This document shows, one piece after another, positions 1 through 9,493 of a stretch of DNA of 64,000 nucleotides. Position 1 is the first letter of the stretch. Every line of letters begins with the position of its first letter. The stretch comes from Lentisphaerota bacterium (GTDB lineage: Bacteria > Verrucomicrobiota > Lentisphaeria > Oligosphaerales > JABHEG01). The stretch is from positions 1 to 64,000 of the forward strand of contig JABHEG010000134.1 of NCBI GenBank assembly GCA_018676675.1, written 5' to 3'. Both the position numbers and the translations under genes were made by a program. The notes beneath the pieces are model-generated. The model did not search any database and had not been told where the DNA came from. It worked only from the letters and a program-made list of their open reading frames with translations.

Positions 1-126
1 ATTCTTGCGGTCACTCCTTACTTGCTGGCTTGCACTGTTCGGCGCCCACCTGAGACACTGCCAATATAGCGCTAACCGCCTGCGCCGCAACAGGTGCCAT
101 GGCATTCTGCCCGCTTAAGTTGACGG

Positions 127-181
127 CATTGGGGCCGGGGGAGCCGCTGATCCCCCGGCGGGGGCCGGGGCAGCGCCCCGC
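127..181. repeat. GC-rich intergenic repeat, copy A
   Basis: This block has two short hairpins in a row, a GGGGGA...TCCCCC dyad followed by a GGGGC...GCCCC dyad. It closely matches a block at 10706-10759, with a few substitutions and small indels. Together the two copies define a dispersed intergenic repeat. It lies just upstream of the lectin-like gene. Function is unknown. Confidence 0.6.
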
Positions 182-216
182 CTGCTCTCTCCCTGTGAAC
201 GACGCTCTCACTCGTC

Positions 217-361
217 ATGGGCTCGCAGACTGTGGGCGCCCTGGCTCATCTGCCTGCTCTGGGCAGCGCTGCCGACCTCAGCTGGGCCGCCTGCCGGATC
301 GACTCCACCAGCACGCCCCCTTCCCAACTCTCCCTATCTTCAGTCCGAACTCGCCGTCCTC
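217..361 (+). other. Signal-peptide frame out of phase with its ATG
   Basis: The reading frame of the downstream lectin-like gene stays open upstream of 362 and there encodes a textbook signal peptide: an Arg pair, a Trp/Leu-rich core and a TSAG-type cleavage site. It has no in-frame ATG, GTG or TTG. The ATG at 217 is out of phase by one base; removing one G from the GGG at 219-221 would give M-A-R-R-L-W followed by the hydrophobic core. I infer a one-base frameshift (mutation or sequencing error), so the intact protein would probably begin at 217 and be secreted. Confidence 0.55.
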
Positions 362-1045
362 ATGGATGCGGTCACGCTGCAGATGAGCTTCGACAACCGC
401 TCGATGACGCCTGACATGTCTGCCGCCGAATCCGACTTGAAACCACGCGTATTCGGTCCCTACAGTGACCGAAAGGCGCCACCGGAGTTTACGGCCGGAC
501 TGATCGGCGACGGACTCATCCTCGGGACCGGAGTGGCCATGGTCGCCACTGCCGGCACCGTCGACTTCGCCCACCAGGGAGCAGTCGCGTTGTGGGTCAA
601 GCCCCTCGAATGGAAACGACCGAACGGGAGCAACTGCGTCTTCGTCATGAGCAGTGCGGCTACGTTCTACATGCAGCGCCAGGGACCTGCAGTCGGGAAA
701 GATGGCAAGGTCCGGCGCCACGAGAACATCCAGTTCCTGGCCAAGGCCCGGAAGAAGGACAAGCGGTTCACCGGAATCACAGGAGGAAACTGGGAGAACG
801 GCAAGTGGTACTTCATGGTGGCATCGTGGTCGTGGCCGAACATGACCTTGAGCATCAATGGTTCGCCGCTCCGGACAAAGGCCCTGCGTGGGAAACCGGA
901 AGATAGTCGTTTCGGGAACTTGATGGTCGGAGCTGGCGGAGGAGATCGAGCTCTGCTGGACGAACTGCTCGTCTTCAGCCGTCCGCTCTCCCTCGAAGAG
1001 ACTCGTCTTCTCTACAAGATGCTCCGCCCGCAGGAGGACGAGTAG
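362..1045 (+). CDS. Concanavalin A-like lectin/glucanase (LamG-type) domain protein
   Basis: A 227-residue beta-sandwich-type protein. It has the LamG pattern of a strand pair ending in ALWVKPLEW (about residues 78-87), a GKWYFMVASW motif (about 146-155) where other family members have 'W.H.A', and a C-terminal LLDELLVFSRPLS 'laminin-G-like' strand. Such domains bind sugars or act as adhesion modules in secreted PVC proteins. The ATG at 362 is only the first in-frame canonical start. The open frame upstream codes a signal peptide, so the true gene is longer and appears frameshifted. No enzyme motif is visible. It stands alone upstream of the SGNH hydrolase. Confidence 0.7.
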   Translation: MDAVTLQMSFDNRSMTPDMSAAESDLKPRVFGPYSDRKAPPEFTAGLIGDGLILGTGVAMVATAGTVDFAHQGAVALWVKPLEWKRPNGSNCVFVMSSAATFYMQRQGPAVGKDGKVRRHENIQFLAKARKKDKRFTGITGGNWENGKWYFMVASWSWPNMTLSINGSPLRTKALRGKPEDSRFGNLMVGAGGGDRALLDELLVFSRPLSLEETRLLYKMLRPQEDE

Positions 1046-1161
1046 GCACTTGGAGTCGCGGCTCTCCTAACCGGCCGCCCCTCCCTTGTCAGCGGTTCTG
1101 GAAAGCAAGCCGCATACGGAGATGCGGCGGCGCCATTCGACAGCCAAGGAAACCAAAACCA

Positions 1162-1716
1162 ATGCCCAAAATTGCTCTTCTCGGTGACTCTATCCGCGGG
1201 AACTACGAGCCGCATATCCGCAAACTCGCGGGTGACGCTGCCGACATCCGCTCGCCCGACGAGAACTGCCGGTTTTCAGCCTACACGTTGTTCAATTTGG
1301 CCGTCTGGATCCCGGATGATGACTACGATGTGATCCACTGGAACAATGGGCAATGGGATACCTGCTACATGCCCGACGGCAAGATACACACACCGTTGTC
1401 TCAGTACCTCGAGCTCCAGAAGCGCATCGCGGACATCGCACTCAAACGCAGCAAGCGCGCTATCTTCGCAACCACATCGCCCGTCTACCCGGAACAATTT
1501 GAGAAGGCCGAACGCAACGGACGCAAGAACGAGGACATTGTCGAGTACAACCAGAGGGCCACCGAACAGCTGTCTGCCATGGGCGTCGAGATCAATGACC
1601 TGCATGCTGCTCTCGTTCAGGACGTCAAGACCTACATCTGTGACGACATGGTTCACCTGTCAGAGGCAGGCGCGGCACGCTGTGCAGAACAAGTATGGGA
1701 GATGGTGGGAAGCTGA
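1162..1716 (+). CDS. SGNH/GDSL-family hydrolase
   Basis: A 184-residue protein, the usual size for a minimal SGNH hydrolase. Block I is near the N-terminus as LLGDSIR (nucleophile Ser10). Block II/III-like elements follow, including HWNNGQWD with its Asn. The C-terminal DMVHLSEAG supplies the Asp-x-x-His catalytic pair. The family removes acyl groups from esters, often acetyl groups from polysaccharides. There is no signal peptide, so it probably acts in the cytoplasm. An AAGGAAA ribosome-binding site precedes the ATG. Given the nearby polysaccharide genes it could be a carbohydrate esterase, but the substrate is not readable from sequence. Confidence 0.8.
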   Translation: MPKIALLGDSIRGNYEPHIRKLAGDAADIRSPDENCRFSAYTLFNLAVWIPDDDYDVIHWNNGQWDTCYMPDGKIHTPLSQYLELQKRIADIALKRSKRAIFATTSPVYPEQFEKAERNGRKNEDIVEYNQRATEQLSAMGVEINDLHAALVQDVKTYICDDMVHLSEAGAARCAEQVWEMVGS

Positions 1717-1718
1717 GA

Positions 1719-1897
1719 CACGGCGGTCGGGGCGACACGCCCTCCAGAAAGGGCGCAGCACTTGGAAGGGCCGATGTCCCCAGCGGACGTCTTACAGGCC
1801 CGGATTTTTGGAGCACGGCGGTCGGGGGCGACACGCCCTCCAGGAAACGGTGCCCAAGCGGAGCGTCTTTGGAGGGGCGATGTCCACAGCGCCCGTG
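1719..1897. repeat. Two imperfect direct repeats (about 75-85 bp)
   Basis: Two related blocks lie between the SGNH gene and the radical SAM gene, at about 1719-1790 and 1813-1897. Both start with CACGGCGGTCGGGG and a GACACGCCCTCCAG segment. Both end with a TTGGA(A/G)GGG...CGATGTCC(C/A)CAGCG segment. The middle differs in length. The block is non-coding and of unknown function. Confidence 0.65.
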
Positions 1898-1969
1898 ATT
1901 CCCAGAGACAACGTCGACCTGGGGCTCGACGCTCCCGGGGAGGATGGCCGCCATCCCCGAGCCGCGTCC

Positions 1970-2993
1970 TCACTCGTACACTTCGGCCGGGCCGAAGATA
2001 TCGGGATGCGTCTTGCGCAGATGCCGACGGGCCAGGAAGCAGAGCTCGCAGCCTTGGGTCACGAACTCGGGGAACTCGAAGCCGTACTCGTCCCGAGCCA
2101 GCTTGGCCAAACCGAGGGGACCGGCTGCGCAGAGGCACTCGACGAAGCGGTTCGCATGCTCGGGGCCGGCCGCCAAGACCGCAGCGGGACGAATCGTGTC
2201 TGTCTTCCCCAGGATGATGCCACAATTCGTCTGGACATTGCCATAGGGATCCACGTGGATTTCCCAAATGGCATCCGCCCGAAACTGCTCCAGGCACGCG
2301 GGAAGATCGAGGGTCCGTCGCCAGCCAGCCATGGGCAGATCGGGGTCATCCGGCGCGAAGTCGTCCAGGTATTGCGACAGCTCCCGACGAGATGTCCCCA
2401 CCATGACCGGCGGGTGTGTTCCCACATGAGCGCGCAAGCGTCCCTCGGCCTGGGTGACCATGGTCAGGGCTTCGATGTCCGCAGCGTCGGCACCGTTCCC
2501 GTAGAAGTTGTCCTCACCAAAGATCCTGCGCGTCCAATCTCTCACCCGCAGGAATCGTTCGGGCGGCACCCACTCCTGATGATACGGGTCCGCGGAAGCC
2601 AGGACCCCGCGCACACCGTGCTCTTGCAGGAACGCCAGCCGTCTCTCGACCACCCGGTCATCGGTGGCAAAGCTGCAGTTCGTCTCGATGAAGTGTGGCG
2701 CGTTTCCCTCGGCGGCCGCCAGGCGAATCCCCTCTGCTAACGTCTCCCAATAGACCATGGCTTCCCCGCCAGCGACATGAACGACCCGCCCCGTCTCGTG
2801 CAGCATCTCGAGTACATCGGCCAACTGCCGGGAGGCCATGACCGTATCAGGAAGGTCCTCCCGGCAACCGAACAGGCAGTGTCGGCAACGTATCGAGCAG
2901 CGATAGGTAAACAGCACCCCCGCCACGTGCAGCCGGGCAGACGCAGCCACGATCCCCACGTCGTCGATCAACGCATCTATGACCGGCGATCGG

Positions 2994-3007
<14 letters not shown>
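1970..3007 (-). CDS. Radical SAM protein with C-terminal cysteine cluster
   Basis: A 345-residue protein with the radical SAM CX3CX2C motif (Cys37, Cys41, Cys44) after a short beta strand, a GGEA motif for SAM binding (about residue 79), and later Cys-containing segments (TNCGIILG, VECLC, GCELC) resembling a partial SPASM/twitch auxiliary cluster region. Radical SAM enzymes of this class generate a 5'-deoxyadenosyl radical and often modify peptides or proteins. Its start overlaps the end of the pseudopilin gene by 14 bases, so the two are probably translated together. The ATG at 3007 lacks a well-placed ribosome-binding site, which fits coupling. It is not a clear sulfatase-maturase: length and cysteine pattern are incomplete. 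Substrate unknown. Confidence 0.8.
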
Positions 3008-3725
<718 letters not shown>

Positions 3726-3938
3726 GGCCTTTCTCCCTGGGTTGGTAGTCTCAGACGTGATCAGTTCCCCCGAAACCGAAACTGGATCCCTGCATGCCCA
3801 CTCAAAATGATACACCCCGTTCTCCTACACCGCAAGACTAAACCTGATGCCCCGATGGGACGCCCGCCCGTTAGGCGTTGGGCGAGTTCAGTTCCAAGAC
3901 ACGAAATGCAGTGGCGTGACCGTCGACACAGGCGCACG

Positions 3939-5006
3939 TCAGTACCGAAACTCGCGCGCTGTGCGGTAGAGGCTCAGGATGTTCTCGATAGGGACATCCG
4001 GCTGAACGGCGTTGGAAGCGGCAGCGATGTATCCGCCATTTGCCCCCAGAACGTTGATCAAGCGGAGTACGTCGGCCTCCACCTCGCCGGGGGTTCCGTA
4101 CGGAAGCAGTCTCTGGGTGTCGACACCCCCGTAGAAGGCGATTCTCCCGCCAAAACACGCCCGGAGGTTCTCGGCGGACATGCCCTCGGTGTTCGGTTGA
4201 ATCGGGTCCAGAAGGTCCAACCCCATCTCAATGAAATCCTCGATGATCGGGAAGACCGATCCGTCCGTGTGATAGCGTGTCATCACGCCCATCTGCTTGA
4301 AAGGCTCGATCAGCTCTCGATGAAATGGCTTTATCCGCTCTCTCCAGAGCTCTGGCGAGAACATCATTCCGCTCTGCATGCCTACATCCCCGGCACTCCA
4401 GACGATGTCGATCTTCCCCTGTGCCTCCTCCAACGCACGCATGGAGCTCTCTTTGCAGAGCGGGGTAACCCTCCGGAGCATGGCGTCAACCATCTCGGGT
4501 TGCTCGATCATGTCCGCAAGGAATTGCTCAAAGCCTCGCATGGCCCAGGCGATCTCGATGAACGACCCCATGCTGAACACGATTGCCTTCGGTTCGGCCT
4601 GGTTGATCCGCCGGATGTCGTCGCCTATGTGAGCAAACGACAGCCAGTCAATACTCGGCCAGTTGTACGCTTCGATGTCGCTAACCGTCCTGGCCTGGGC
4701 GAGCGGATGCCCGACGGGCTCGTAATAGGTACACCACTCGTTGCGTGCCGGGCGCCATTCTATGCCCCACATGTCCACCCCGCCGGTGCCGAACCCGAAT
4801 GCACCGGAAAACGTGTCCGGCCCGACGTATCGAGCCGAGACATAGCGCATATCCGCCCCAAAGTAGCAGAGCAATTCCTCCGCGGTTTCAAGGCCAAGAT
4901 GCCCCAGCAGCTTCTGCGTCGTCTCCGGGGTGCCATAGTAGTTCAGCGGGGGTCGATCCGGCCGTTCACGGCGTAGCGCGGTCATCACCCGGTCATGCGA
5001 CGTCAT
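3939..5006 (-). CDS. Uroporphyrinogen decarboxylase (URO-D) family protein
   Basis: A 355-residue protein of the URO-D/MtaA superfamily, recognisable from MTSHDRVMTALRRERPDRPP at the N-terminus, the YHTDGSV segment (about residue 263) and the FYGGVDTQ segment (about 307) near the barrel end. The start at 5006 is supported by AAGGAG upstream. In this subfamily, common in Lentisphaerota and Planctomycetota, the enzymes are usually not haem enzymes; relatives are zinc-dependent corrinoid methyltransferases. No haem genes are nearby. A role in methyl transfer, perhaps on methylated sugars, is only inference. Confidence 0.8.
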   Translation of the reverse strand: MTSHDRVMTALRRERPDRPPLNYYGTPETTQKLLGHLGLETAEELLCYFGADMRYVSARYVGPDTFSGAFGFGTGGVDMWGIEWRPARNEWCTYYEPVGHPLAQARTVSDIEAYNWPSIDWLSFAHIGDDIRRINQAEPKAIVFSMGSFIEIAWAMRGFEQFLADMIEQPEMVDAMLRRVTPLCKESSMRALEEAQGKIDIVWSAGDVGMQSGMMFSPELWRERIKPFHRELIEPFKQMGVMTRYHTDGSVFPIIEDFIEMGLDLLDPIQPNTEGMSAENLRACFGGRIAFYGGVDTQRLLPYGTPGEVEADVLRLINVLGANGGYIAAASNAVQPDVPIENILSLYRTAREFRY

Positions 5007-5669
5007 CACGTCAATCTCCTTCACCCAATCATCCCGCCACCCAGAGGAATGAACGCCTGTCAGGGCGCTGGACGAGTGGATGCTTTTCGTCCTATTCGGC
5101 TCCACAGCTCCGGCTTGGAGCGCTCCATTGCCACGTAGGAAGGTGGGTGCTTACCTCCCCTTTTTCAAGGTTCCCCACGTCTGTTGGCACCGTGTAAGAG
5201 GCTGTAGTGCTTCAGAGATCTGGGGGCATCTGAATGAGGCGAAACTTAGTAGCCCTTCAAGGTGGGAGGGGCTGCCACGCCCCGATCTTTGTCTCCAGAC
5301 CAGGAACTAAGCAATCGGCGGGTGGCGCCGCCTCCCACGTTGACACAGCCGCCTGGAGGGCGTGAGGTGCTTGGTGGTTCCGGGGCATTCGGGGGCATCT
5401 CAGAGCCGTCCGCGTAAGTGGTCAAGAAGATGAGTCAAGGGGCGCTGGCGCCAGGCTGGGCCCGGATGCTCAGTCCTGTCTGTTGACAGTTGAGATCTGA
5501 CCCCGAGCGCCCCCTCACGATCCCCGAACCACGAATCAGCGGATCAGCGAATCTCGAATCAACGCTCCCACCCGTCGCAATCCGGACTGCCTTGCATCCT
5601 GAGCTGCCTACTCCTACCTTTACGGTGGTCAGGCTTGAAAGGCTCGAATGCGACACTGGAGGGTGGATC
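5007..5669. other. 663-base divergent intergenic region
   Basis: This separates the URO-D gene (minus) from the second pseudopilin gene (plus). I see no convincing gene in it. It carries an inverted GTGGGAGG/CCTCCCAC element (5262-5338) and two similar GGGGGCATCT segments near 5223 and 5391. Promoters for both flanking genes should lie here, but I cannot place them reliably. Confidence 0.5.
5262..5338. repeat. Single copy of the 97-bp repeat family, inverted
   Basis: The ends form an inverted repeat GTGGGAGG...CCTCCCAC. Read on the minus strand from 5338, the sequence closely follows the start of the 97-bp unit found in tandem at 46651-47060: a CAACGTGGGAGGCGG segment, then GCCACCCGCCGATT. 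This shows that the tandem array belongs to a dispersed repeat family. Confidence 0.6.
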
Positions 5670-6332
5670 GTGAGAAACCGTAGGAACTTCACGCTCATTG
5701 AGTTGTTGGTCGTTATCGCGATCATCGCGATCCTCGCAGCAATGCTGATGCCGGCGCTGGCTCAGGCTCGGGAGAAAGCCCGACAGACGGCCTGCACCGC
5801 CAACGCCAAACAGATTGCGCTGGGAGTGCTGATGTATGTGGACGATTCTGAGGAGCGTTTCCCCGTGATGTACCGTGCGAGAACGGGAATCGGGGGGATC
5901 GGGAACCCGAACTACGACTACTGGCCTATGATGGTGATGCCGTATCTGGGGAATACGGACATTTTCGTCTGCCCTACCCGCAAGATGGGGTACTACAGCT
6001 GGTCGTTTCTTGGCTACGGCTACAACTACTATTACCTGGGCAGTCCCTATGGCGGACACCCGGGAACAGGCTGCACCAAGGTTGCCAGGATAAAGACCCC
6101 CGGAGAAACGCTCCTGCTGGCTGACGGCCGCGGCCGTACCAACGGCTCGACGATGGGGCCGTACGGTCCCTACATCTACAGCGGGCAAGTCTGCTATCCA
6201 GGCCGTCCTGCCCATTACTATGTCTCCAACTGCCACATGGACGGGACGAACGTCGCCTGGTGCGACGGGCACGTCGAGCGCATGGGATACAGGGCCATAC
6301 AGTCCCGCGCCGATCTGTGGGACCTCAACTGA
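5670..6332 (+). CDS. DUF1559-like pseudopilin (prepilin-type N-terminus)
   Basis: A 220-residue protein starting with a short basic leader and FTLIELLVVIAIIAIL, then AAMLMPALAQAREKAR, a Tyr/Gly-rich globular part and a WCDGHVER motif near the end. The GTG at 5670 is chosen because GGAGG lies just upstream; the open frame continues to 5490 without a comparable site. The residue before the predicted cleavage point is Asn instead of Gly. It is a paralogue of the genes at 2994 and 36127. Probably an inner-membrane or pseudopilus subunit; it stands alone, convergent with the tandem sulfatase gene. Confidence 0.85.
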   Translation: MRNRRNFTLIELLVVIAIIAILAAMLMPALAQAREKARQTACTANAKQIALGVLMYVDDSEERFPVMYRARTGIGGIGNPNYDYWPMMVMPYLGNTDIFVCPTRKMGYYSWSFLGYGYNYYYLGSPYGGHPGTGCTKVARIKTPGETLLLADGRGRTNGSTMGPYGPYIYSGQVCYPGRPAHYYVSNCHMDGTNVAWCDGHVERMGYRAIQSRADLWDLN

Positions 6333-6441
6333 GGGGAGTCTCCCGGTAGGTCGCACGGCCCTCCGGGCGGCATCCCTCTAGAAGCGGTCGGAGGGCTTGC
6401 CCTGCTGGACAGAAGGGCCGCCCGCCGTACGAGCGGCCAGG

Positions 6442-9132
6442 TCATTCAGGAGGCAGCGGGACAGGGAATCGGGCGTTGGCTTGTGCCAGCAGGTCGGTCA
6501 GACTCTCGTCGAGCTCCGCTGCCTGCCGGGAGTCCATCGCCGAACGGTCGTTCTGTTCCCCCACATCCCGGGCAAGATCGTAGAGTTCAGCGCGACTGTC
6601 CTCGTAGAAGCGCAGCAATTTGCGGTCTCCGCGGCGGATGGCCGAGTGAGGCCGTGTCTGGCTGAGCGCGAAGTCGCTGATCCCGATCTCCTGACAAACG
6701 TCTGCGTAGCCATCACCGGGGTGGTAGTAGGGGAAGTGCCAATAGAGATCCCGCTGCAGAGTTGCCGATGGATCTCGGAAGAGCGCCAACAGACTGTCGC
6801 CATCCAGATTTGATGCTGCCCTGTCAACCGGGCGCCCCGCGAGTTCCGTAAAGGTAGGCAGCAGATCACAACCGGTCACTGGTGTGTCACACACGGCACC
6901 ACCCGGGATCTCCCCCGGCCACCGGACCAGGAACGGCACACGGACACCCCCCTCGTAGAGGTTCCATTTGGACCCTCGCAACGGGGTGTGCCCCGTATAC
7001 TCCGGATGCCCCCCATTGTCCGACATGAACACCACCAACGTGTTGTCGCGCAACCGTTCATCATCCAACGCCGTCAGCAAGTGCCCTACGTAGCGGTCAA
7101 GCGTCTCAAGGAACGCGGCATAGGCAACACGCTTCCCACGATTGGGCGCATCTGCGGGAACCTTGGCCTCGTACTTGTCGAGCAGCCACCGGCACGGCGT
7201 CTTGACCGGAGTGTGCACATAGAAGTGCGACACCATCAGGAAGAACGGCGCCGTCCCGCGCCGTCTGAGGAAGTCGATCGCGTGGTCCGTGACCGCGTCC
7301 GCAGGCAAGACTCCCGGTTCCGTGACCGGATCCGGCTCTCCACACTTGCGGTAGCTGTAGGGATGGCTGCCAAAATCCTCGATCGCGTGCTGGAAACCAC
7401 GCTGAAGTGGACCGTGTGTGGGGCGCCAGCCCAAGTACCCTCGGTAGTGCTGATTCATATGCCACTTGCCAAAGAAGGCCGTGTTGTAACCGGCCTCACC
7501 GAGGTAGGCGGGAATGACCTTCTCATCGAGCGGCAAATCAATCGTGAACGGAGGTGTCTGAAGTCGCTGCCCGGGTTGTGCTTTCTGCGGAATGACCTCG
7601 TCCTTGATGACAAACTCGAAACCCAGTCGAGCCGGTGCCTTTCCGGTCAGGATTCCCGATCGAGACGCAGAACAGATCGGTGCCGGGGCGTATCCCTGGG
7701 TGAAGCGGATGCCGTCGGAGGCGAGAGAATTGAGGGCAGGTGTATCGTGCCAGGGATGCCCATAGCAGCCCAGGTCAGCCCAGCCGAGATCGTCGACCAG
7801 GATGAACAGAATGTTGGGCACGTCCGGAAGCGCCGGGCAAGCTGGCCCGGGGATAGGCGAATGCCGCGTGCGGTCCTGTTCGACGTCCGCACACCACGTC
7901 TCGAGATCGGCCTCCATCTGAGCGCAGCGCTCGGGATGGAGAGCCGAGAGGTCGGTCGTTTCACCGGGATCCGACGCCAGGTTGTAGAGGACTGAAGGGC
8001 AGTCCGGATCTTGCTTGATGTACCCATGAGTCACAAAAGGGCGGACGAGTTTCCAGTCGCCCTCTCGTACGGCTGCGTTGTGGGAGTAGCGCGGTTCGGC
8101 CCGGTTCCATTGCCAGAAATGCTGAGACGGCGCGCGCGCCTCCTCCCCGCTGAGCACATCGGCCAGACTCACACCGTCAAGCGCCAATCCGTCAGGGAAC
8201 TCCAGGGCGCAAAGCTCCGCGAGGGTAGGCAGGATGTCGGTGAAGTGGAGGAGATGATCACGCTCACCGGGTGCGAACTCCGCAGGCCAGCGAACTATGA
8301 ACGGGACGTGGATGCCACCCTCATAGACGGTGTACTTGGTGCCCCGCAACTGGTGGTTGAAACGCTCCTCCGTGAGTGGATCCGGGCCATTGTCACTGGT
8401 GAAGATGACCACGGTATTGTCGGCAATCCCCAGCGTGTTCAACTCAGCCAGCAGACGCCCGATGCCCTCATCCATGATCTCGATCATGGCGTAGATGGTG
8501 GCGACCTCTTGGCTGAAACCACGTTTCAGATAGGGCTGAATGCGCTCTTGCGGCGCTCCCAACGGACGATGGGGGGCATAGTGCGCAAGATGCAGGAAGA
8601 ACGGCTGGTCTCGATGCCGGCGCACGAAGCGGACCGCGCGGTCTGACAGGTCGTCGGTCAGATAGCCGTCATCGACCTCATGGACCTCATCCTGGACCTC
8701 GAGTTTGTAGCGGGAATAGTCGGGCACATCCAGGTGGCTGATGAAGCCCTCGAACTCGTCGAAACCACGGGCCAACGGGTGATACTCGCTACCCATGCCG
8801 GAGTGCCACTTGCCCACCAGTCCGGTTGCGTAGCCACTGGCTCGGAAGACATCGGCCATGGTGGTTTCGTCTTTACGGATCCGAGACAGCTCGGGGTGCT
8901 TCTCCATGTTGAGCGTCACCGCACCGGTTCGGTGGGGGTAACGCCCGGTCAACAGCGCAGCCCGAGCCGGGGCGCTGACAGGGGAAGCCGAGTACGCCCG
9001 GCTGAACCAGACGCTCTCTTCCCTGAGTGCATCGAGGTGTGGAGTACGGCTGCGTCCCTCATTCAGGCACGAGAGATCACCAAGGCCCATGTCGTCCGCC
9101 AGAATGAGGATGACGTTCGGTTGGTTGGACAT
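6442..9132 (-). CDS. Tandem two-domain sulfatase (Ser-type plus Cys-type)
   Basis: An 896-residue protein made of two complete alkaline-phosphatase-fold sulfatase domains. Domain 1 (about 1-455) begins PNVILILADDMG and has the formylglycine motif S53-A-P-A-R57. Domain 2 (about 460-896) begins PNILFILVDDLG and has C487-S-A-S-R. Each keeps GKWH and SDNG metal/substrate motifs. The Ser must be oxidised by an anaerobic radical SAM maturase, while the Cys could use either maturation route. No signal peptide is seen, so it may work in the cytoplasm on imported sulfated oligosaccharides. A fusion of two maturation types is unusual. The start at 9132 fits homology; the longer frame to 9264 does not. 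Confidence 0.9.
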   Translation of the reverse strand: MSNQPNVILILADDMGLGDLSCLNEGRSRTPHLDALREESVWFSRAYSASPVSAPARAALLTGRYPHRTGAVTLNMEKHPELSRIRKDETTMADVFRASGYATGLVGKWHSGMGSEYHPLARGFDEFEGFISHLDVPDYSRYKLEVQDEVHEVDDGYLTDDLSDRAVRFVRRHRDQPFFLHLAHYAPHRPLGAPQERIQPYLKRGFSQEVATIYAMIEIMDEGIGRLLAELNTLGIADNTVVIFTSDNGPDPLTEERFNHQLRGTKYTVYEGGIHVPFIVRWPAEFAPGERDHLLHFTDILPTLAELCALEFPDGLALDGVSLADVLSGEEARAPSQHFWQWNRAEPRYSHNAAVREGDWKLVRPFVTHGYIKQDPDCPSVLYNLASDPGETTDLSALHPERCAQMEADLETWCADVEQDRTRHSPIPGPACPALPDVPNILFILVDDLGWADLGCYGHPWHDTPALNSLASDGIRFTQGYAPAPICSASRSGILTGKAPARLGFEFVIKDEVIPQKAQPGQRLQTPPFTIDLPLDEKVIPAYLGEAGYNTAFFGKWHMNQHYRGYLGWRPTHGPLQRGFQHAIEDFGSHPYSYRKCGEPDPVTEPGVLPADAVTDHAIDFLRRRGTAPFFLMVSHFYVHTPVKTPCRWLLDKYEAKVPADAPNRGKRVAYAAFLETLDRYVGHLLTALDDERLRDNTLVVFMSDNGGHPEYTGHTPLRGSKWNLYEGGVRVPFLVRWPGEIPGGAVCDTPVTGCDLLPTFTELAGRPVDRAASNLDGDSLLALFRDPSATLQRDLYWHFPYYHPGDGYADVCQEIGISDFALSQTRPHSAIRRGDRKLLRFYEDSRAELYDLARDVGEQNDRSAMDSRQAAELDESLTDLLAQANARFPVPLPPE

Positions 9133-9493
9133 AGGGGGATGCTCTGTTCTTTGTCTGTGCCTGCGCTGCTGCCTTTGGGCGCGAACGGGTCGACGCAGAC
9201 ACACCGTTGGAGGCGCCGCATCTCCTATGCGGCCAGGCCGGTTACGGAGAACCGGCTCCTCCATTCGTTGACGGCCGCTACGCCCTCTGATAGGTCAGGC
9301 CTCCTCTCAGCGGGAACTCGCCCCAAAGGCACGCTGGAGCGTGACCTCCTTACGGGGGCATCCGGGCTGTCGGGTGTTCACACTTTAGTGTGTCTTCCCG
9401 CTCAAGACACTACACACCCCCGAAACGGCACATCGCTACGCTAAGTGCCTTCCTACAAACGGGGCTCCACCAAGAGAGCACCAACGCCCAGCT
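9133..9493. other. 361-base intergenic region
   Basis: This lies between the GH43-like gene and the tandem sulfatase, both on the minus strand. It contains the hairpin at 9371-9400 and the sulfatase leader. No gene is visible. Confidence 0.4.
9371..9400. terminator. Possible transcription terminator/hairpin
   Basis: A nested inverted repeat with a perfect CACAC-TTTA-GTGTG core (9379-9392) and outer CGGG...CCCG arms. It sits about 95 bases past the stop of the minus-strand GH43-like gene. No T-run follows, so it may be a weak terminator or an mRNA-end hairpin. Confidence 0.35.
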
